Of a stretch of 36,026 nt of DNA, positions 31,945 through 36,026 are shown piece by piece. The stretch covers positions 1 to 36,026 of the forward strand of contig CALCUE010000058.1 of NCBI GenBank assembly GCA_937906945.1, given 5' to 3'. The DNA is from an uncultured Clostridia bacterium (GTDB lineage: Bacteria > Bacillota > Clostridia > Oscillospirales > Ruminococcaceae). The position numbers and the translations under genes are program-made. Positions within the stretch are counted from its first letter, which is position 1; every line of letters begins with the position of its first letter. Under the pieces are notes generated by a model. The model ran no database searches. It was not told where the DNA came from and was given only the letters and a program-made list of their open reading frames with translations.

Positions 31945-33351
31945 ATGAAAAAGAAAAACAGCGGAAAAACGCCGATGATTTTGAATCTGGCCCTTTGCGT
32001 GGCAACGATTTTCGCTTTGGGAATTTTAGCCTGGGCGCTTCCGCAGCCGACCTATTCGGACTATGAGCGCCGGGATCTGGAACAGATGCCGAAATTCAGT
32101 TGGGAATCCCTTTTCGCGGGGGAATTCACCAAGAAGATCGAAATTTCCTACGCGGATACCTTCGCCTTCCGGGACGCCTTTGTTGAGGCGGCTTCCGTTC
32201 TTGAGGAAGCGAGAGGTATTCATGCCGAAGGAAAGGTTTACGGTTCGACGCAGGGAAACACCCAGACAGAACCGGAAAAACCGGAAGAGCAGCCGACGGA
32301 GCCGGAGATCGTCATTACGCCGGTAACCCCGGAGGGAGAGGAGCTTCCGCCGGTGACGCCACCGGAAGAAGAACCGGTTACGCCGGAGGAACCGCCGGAA
32401 GAGGAAGAAGAACCGGATGACGGCGTCACCGGAGAGACCATTGCCGGAATTTTCGTTTATAAAGGCATTGGCTTTGAGCTTTTGGGACGGAGCGATTCGG
32501 CGGAGAGCTATTACGCTTCCGTCATCAATCAATATCGCAAGGCGCTTCCGGATTCGGTCAAAGTCTATAACCTTGTTGTTCCGAAACACGCGGAATTTTC
32601 GCTTCCGAAGAAATATAAAAGCCTGACCGCTTCGGCGAAGGATTGCATTGATAACATTTATTCGCAGGTCGATAACAGCGTTATTAAAGTCGATGCCTAT
32701 AGCGTATTGAAGAATCATTCCAAAGAATATATTTATTTCAATACTGACCACCACTGGACGGGTCTGGGTGCCTATTATGCCTATACGGCGTTCTGCGACG
32801 CCGCGGGACTGACGCCGTTCCGGTACGAGGATTATACGAAGCACACCATTGAAGGCTTTTTGGGAACGCTTTATACCAGCACCATGGACAACACGATGAA
32901 GAACAACCCGGATTATGTGGAATGGTGCGAAGTACCGGTCAAAAGCACCTCCTATCAATATGCCAAAAAGAGCGGGCTTAAGAGCTATACCGAGGTGCCG
33001 GTCATGGCTTCTTACGCCAGCGGCACGTATAGCTATGGCGTCTATCTCCACGGCGATTTTCCGCTGACGATCATCAAAACCGACGTAACCAACGGTCGGA
33101 AATGCTTGATCGTCAAAGAATCCTACGGCAACGCTCTTTCCACCTATATCGCGGCGAATTTTGAGGAGACCTATGTGGTCGATGAACGGTATTTCGAAGG
33201 CAATCTGGTGGATGTGGTCAACGAGCGGGGTATTACCGACGTCCTTGTCGTCAACAACGTTTCGGCGGCGAATACCAACTTCCACATCGGCAATATTGAG
33301 AGCCTTCTGACACAAAAATTCTCCGGCAAGATCGCCTATCCGGAGGGCTGA
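31945..33351 (+). CDS. DHHW-motif (AlgX/AlgJ-like) acetyltransferase partner
   Basis: ATG 31945 follows AAGGAGGTG; a GTG at 31936 lies within that SD and is rejected. The 468-residue product has one N-terminal membrane helix (about 11-31), an acidic Pro/Glu/Thr-rich linker (about 108-165, TPVTPEGEELPPVTPPEEEP and similar), and an SGNH-like extracytoplasmic domain with FNTDHHWTGLGAYYAYTAF, giving the DHHW catalytic Asp/His, and later VKESYGNAL, where a Ser would act. Such proteins take acetyl from the MBOAT partner and pass it to an exopolysaccharide. The TGA stop is one base before the ATG of the next gene, implying co-translation. Confidence 0.9.
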   Translation: MKKKNSGKTPMILNLALCVATIFALGILAWALPQPTYSDYERRDLEQMPKFSWESLFAGEFTKKIEISYADTFAFRDAFVEAASVLEEARGIHAEGKVYGSTQGNTQTEPEKPEEQPTEPEIVITPVTPEGEELPPVTPPEEEPVTPEEPPEEEEEPDDGVTGETIAGIFVYKGIGFELLGRSDSAESYYASVINQYRKALPDSVKVYNLVVPKHAEFSLPKKYKSLTASAKDCIDNIYSQVDNSVIKVDAYSVLKNHSKEYIYFNTDHHWTGLGAYYAYTAFCDAAGLTPFRYEDYTKHTIEGFLGTLYTSTMDNTMKNNPDYVEWCEVPVKSTSYQYAKKSGLKSYTEVPVMASYASGTYSYGVYLHGDFPLTIIKTDVTNGRKCLIVKESYGNALSTYIAANFEETYVVDERYFEGNLVDVVNERGITDVLVVNNVSAANTNFHIGNIESLLTQKFSGKIAYPEG

Positions 33352-33352
33352 T

Positions 33353-34723
33353 ATGATCCAGGAGAGAATAAAAGAAAATTCTGTTATTGAAACCGAGATT
33401 ACCGCTGTCACCAATGAGGGCAGCGGTGTTTCCCGTTATAACGGAATGGTCGTGTTTACGCCTTTTACGGCGGTAGGCGATGTAGCGAAGGTCCGCATTG
33501 TCAAAGTGGGGAAAAATTGTCTCTACGGTGAGCTGGAAAACATTGTGAAGCCGTCGCCGGAACGCCGGGAAGCGGATTGCCCGTCGTTTGGCGAATGCGG
33601 CGGATGCGCTCTTCGCCATATGACGTATGGGGCGGAAGAGCAAATTAAAACCGGATGGGTGGAGGATCATCTCCGCCGGATCGGCGGACTGGATCTTTCC
33701 CCGTTTCCGGTTCTTTCCTCTCCTAAAACGGAAAGATACCGCAACAAGGCCATTTATCAAATAGGAAAAAATGAAAAAGGCGATCTGGTTTTTGGCTTCT
33801 ATAAAAGAAAAAGTCATGAAATCGTCGCGGGAGAAGGCTGTCTTTTACAGCCGGAAATTTTCTCGGAGATTTTGAAAGCGATCCGCTTTTTTGTGACAGA
33901 AAAGAAAATTTCCGTTTATGACGAAAAAACGCACCGGGGTCTTCTTCGGGCTGTTTACATAAGACAGGGCGAAGTGACGAAAGAGATCGGCGTTTGTCTG
34001 ATCCTCAATGGCGACAGCCTTCCGGGTACAGAGCTTCTGGTTTCGGTATTGAGCACCAATTTTCCACAGATCGTCAGCATCGTGCTCAATGTCAACAAAG
34101 AACGGACCAACGTCGTGCTCGGAAAGACGTTTCGGACGGTTTTTGGGAAAGACGGCATCACGGACGTTCTTTGCGGGGTGAAAGTCGATCTTTCTCCGGC
34201 GGCGTTTTATCAGGTGAACCATGACGCGGCGGAGACACTTTATGGGATCGCGGCGGATTTCGCGGAGCTTTCCGGAACGGAAACGCTGCTCGATCTTTAT
34301 TGCGGCGCCGGTACCATTGGCCTTTCCATGGCGCAAAGAGCGGGAAAGCTCATCGGAGTGGAAATTGTGCCGGAGGCCATTGAAAACGCGAAGAAAAACG
34401 CCGGGCGAATGGGTGTTCAAAATGCGGAATTCCTTTGCGGCGACGCCGGAACGGCGGCGGAAACGCTTCGGAAACGAGGTCTTAAGCCGGACGTCGTTAT
34501 TCTCGATCCACCGAGAAAAGGCTGTTCGGAAGAGACGTTGGAGGCTGTTGCCAAAATGGAGCCAACACGGATCGTTATGGTGTCCTGCAATACGGCGACC
34601 ATGGCCAGAGATCTGAAAATTCTGGAAGGACTGGGCTATCGGGCCCAGAAGGTCCAACCGGTCGATCTGTTCCCACGGACCGCCAACTGTGAAGCGGTCG
34701 CAAAAATAGTAAAAATCAAATAA
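33353..34723 (+). CDS. 23S rRNA (uracil-C5)-methyltransferase, RlmD/RlmCD type
   Basis: At 456 residues it has the full RumA layout. An N-terminal TRAM domain (about 8-62; TAVTNEGSGVSRYNGMVVFT, then GDVAKVRIVKV) is followed by iron-sulfur cysteines (CPSFGECGGCALRHM, with GEGCLLQ supplying the fourth). The SAM domain has LDLYCGAGTIGLSMA, ILDPPRKGC and VSCNTATMARDLKIL with the catalytic Cys, then DLFPRTANCEAVAKI. Bacillota RlmCD methylates U747 and U1939 of 23S rRNA; which site is used here cannot be told. It begins one base after the DHHW stop. The SD GGAGGG lies in the preceding gene. Confidence 0.93.
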   Translation: MIQERIKENSVIETEITAVTNEGSGVSRYNGMVVFTPFTAVGDVAKVRIVKVGKNCLYGELENIVKPSPERREADCPSFGECGGCALRHMTYGAEEQIKTGWVEDHLRRIGGLDLSPFPVLSSPKTERYRNKAIYQIGKNEKGDLVFGFYKRKSHEIVAGEGCLLQPEIFSEILKAIRFFVTEKKISVYDEKTHRGLLRAVYIRQGEVTKEIGVCLILNGDSLPGTELLVSVLSTNFPQIVSIVLNVNKERTNVVLGKTFRTVFGKDGITDVLCGVKVDLSPAAFYQVNHDAAETLYGIAADFAELSGTETLLDLYCGAGTIGLSMAQRAGKLIGVEIVPEAIENAKKNAGRMGVQNAEFLCGDAGTAAETLRKRGLKPDVVILDPPRKGCSEETLEAVAKMEPTRIVMVSCNTATMARDLKILEGLGYRAQKVQPVDLFPRTANCEAVAKIVKIK

Positions 34724-34782
34724 GGAAAAACGAAACGATGGGCACGACCCCGTTTTGTAAAAAAATAGTTTTTGAGGTAAAA

Positions 34783-35937
34783 ATGTCCGACGAACTGAAA
34801 TGTTACCACGGAAACCTCCATTGTGGAGGCTGCGACTACATAGGCGTACCTTATGCCGAAGAACTGAAGAAAAAAACAGAATATCTGAATCGGCTATTTA
34901 AGGGACTTTGCCCGGTGAAACCGATTCTTACAGCCGAAAAAAATCTCCATTACCGCCACAAGGTAACGGCGACTTTCGCTCAGGGGAAAAAAGATATTTT
35001 TCTCGGCATTTACCAAAAGGGAAGCCATAAAGTCGTGCCGAGCTGTGACTGCCCTCTTCAACACAGGAGCGCGGAAAAGATTCTTCGTACCATTGAAAGA
35101 TTGGCTAACGAGATGCACTACACCGTCTATGAAGAGGATAAGCAAAAAGGACTTTTGCGTCATGTAGTGCTTCGCTTTACCAAAAATGACGGCAGCGCCA
35201 TGGTGACGATCATCACCGGCGAGGAGCGTTTTCCCGGAAGCAAGAACTTTGCGCAGAGCCTGGTGGCCGCCTGCCCGGAAGTGAAAACCATTGTGCAGAA
35301 CTTCAACAACGCGCATAACAGTGCCGTTTTTGGCGACAGCGAAAGAGTGGTTTTCGGCAAAGGGTTTCTGGTTGACGAACTGCTTGGGATGAAGTTCCGC
35401 GTTTCGTCACACAGTTTCTATCAGGTTTATCCTCATGCGGCGGAGATCCTTTACAGCACCGCGATTGACCTGGCGGGATTCACCGGCAAGGAAACTTTTC
35501 TGGATGCCTATTGCGGAACGGGGACGATTGGACTTTGCGCCTCAAAAAAAGCGAAATCCGGTATGGGAGTGGAGATCAATCGGGAAGCGGTAAGCGACGC
35601 CATTATGAACGCGAGGAAAAATGAGGTCAAAAACATGCGCTTTGTCTGCGCAGACGCCACCGAATACCTTTCGGAAATGGCGGAGAGAGGTGAGAAGCTC
35701 GACGTGCTTTTGATGGACCCTCCCAGAAGCGGAAGTACCGTTGAGTTCCTCAAAAACGCCGCGCTGTGCTCACCGAAAAAAATTGTCTATATTTCCTGCA
35801 ACCCGGAGACCCAGGTCAGGGACATTCTTGTGCTCAAAAAAATGGGGTACGTTCCTAAAATCTGCGTTCCGGTGGATATGTTCCCAAGAACGGAGCATAT
35901 AGAGACGGTCTGCTTGATGTCAAGAAAAGACAAATAA
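34783..35937 (+). CDS. Second TrmA-family uracil-C5 methyltransferase, TRAM-less
   Basis: ATG 34783 (384 aa) is chosen because GAGGT precedes it and the Cys-rich motif starts immediately; ATG 34738 would add an unconserved 15 residues. There is no TRAM domain. Cysteines CYHGNLHCGGC and CDCPLQH could hold an iron-sulfur cluster. The SAM fold follows: FLDAYCGTGTIGLCASKKA, LLMDPPRSGSTVEFL, YISCNPETQVRDILVLKKMG with the catalytic Cys, and VDMFPRTEHIETVCLMSRK. It sits 59 nt after the first methyltransferase. The pair may divide the U747 and U1939 sites, or one may act on tRNA; the substrate is unproven. Confidence 0.9.
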   Translation: MSDELKCYHGNLHCGGCDYIGVPYAEELKKKTEYLNRLFKGLCPVKPILTAEKNLHYRHKVTATFAQGKKDIFLGIYQKGSHKVVPSCDCPLQHRSAEKILRTIERLANEMHYTVYEEDKQKGLLRHVVLRFTKNDGSAMVTIITGEERFPGSKNFAQSLVAACPEVKTIVQNFNNAHNSAVFGDSERVVFGKGFLVDELLGMKFRVSSHSFYQVYPHAAEILYSTAIDLAGFTGKETFLDAYCGTGTIGLCASKKAKSGMGVEINREAVSDAIMNARKNEVKNMRFVCADATEYLSEMAERGEKLDVLLMDPPRSGSTVEFLKNAALCSPKKIVYISCNPETQVRDILVLKKMGYVPKICVPVDMFPRTEHIETVCLMSRKDK

Positions 35938-36026
35938 AGAACGTGAAAATGCCTTGAAATCAAAGGGTTTCAGGTATTCGTAAAATATCAGGTAATACGG
36001 AGAAACGAATTAGAATCTATATAAAA
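35938..36026. other. AT-rich tail with short repeats at the window edge
   Basis: No gene is visible in these 89 bases. CCTTGAAA (35952-35959) and TTTCAGG (35968-35974) form an imperfect inverted repeat. TCAGGTA occurs at 35970-35976 and again at 35988-35994, 18 bp apart. No clear U-tract follows, so an intrinsic terminator is not convincing. Confidence 0.35.

Noticed and set aside
32268..32430. CCGGAAGAG-like repeats as a possible CRISPR or satellite repeat
   Set aside because: They are in-frame codons for the Pro/Glu/Thr-rich linker of the DHHW protein, irregular in length and without spacers.
32026..33414. A 462-codon open frame antisense to the DHHW gene
   Set aside because: The DHHW gene has an SD, a membrane helix and a catalytic motif. 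The antisense product is Arg/Phe-rich and shows nothing recognisable.

Overview
The window reads as chromosomal DNA of an endospore-forming Bacillota, most likely a Clostridia-class anaerobe. The evidence is the priA-def-fmt-rsmB-rlmN-stp-pknB-rsgA order typical of that phylum, strong Shine-Dalgarno (SD) sites, frequent TTG starts, a meso-diaminopimelate dehydrogenase, and spore genes (a 26-codon spoVM on the minus strand, a DacF-type carboxypeptidase, a GerA/SpoVAF-type protein). By eye the coding DNA is about half G+C, with much more AT-rich spacers. I see no phage, IS element or CRISPR array.

Layout. 1-426: end of an rRNA operon in the unusual order 23S, tRNA-Lys, tRNA-Glu, 5S, terminator. 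427-2472: an AT-rich small ORF, then an ECF sigma factor overlapping an acidic single-pass membrane protein that is probably its regulator. 2505-11568: a long housekeeping run with a divergent GyrB/ParE-like subunit, PriA, peptide deformylase, Met-tRNA formyltransferase, a membrane zinc peptidase, RsmB and RlmN. 11577-15517: a promoter, a small TTG-start ORF, the PP2C phosphatase and PASTA kinase signalling pair, and the RsgA ribosome-assembly GTPase. 15514-16875: spoVM (minus) and dacF (plus) diverge from a spacer with candidate mother-cell sigma promoters. 16917-19944: pgi, a small P-loop protein, ddh behind a hairpin that covers its SD, and a convergent XRE regulator. 20094-23296: an EF-G-like GTPase, a DUF4830 protein and a GNAT acetyltransferase. 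23325-26949 (minus): a DUF4349 lipoprotein and a large YfhO-type membrane protein. 27077-30400: a YfbR-type deoxynucleotidase with a structured leader, a 59-residue membrane mini-protein, a pyridoxal/pyridoxamine kinase and the GerA-type protein. 30420-35937: an AlgI-like MBOAT acyltransferase with a DHHW partner (a surface O-acetylation cassette), then two different TrmA-family m5U methyltransferases. The last 89 bases are AT-rich and hold short repeats; the window stops there.

How the parts work together. The central run couples N-terminal formyl-Met processing (Def, Fmt), rRNA modification and assembly (RsmB, RlmN, RsgA, two m5U methyltransferases) and cell-wall-responsive Ser/Thr phosphorylation (Stp, PknB). 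Ddh, DacF, YfhO and the MBOAT/DHHW pair act on the wall or surface. The best find is spoVM, a 26-codon gene shorter than usual annotation cutoffs, recognised from its length, PKFL motif, SD and gene neighbourhood.
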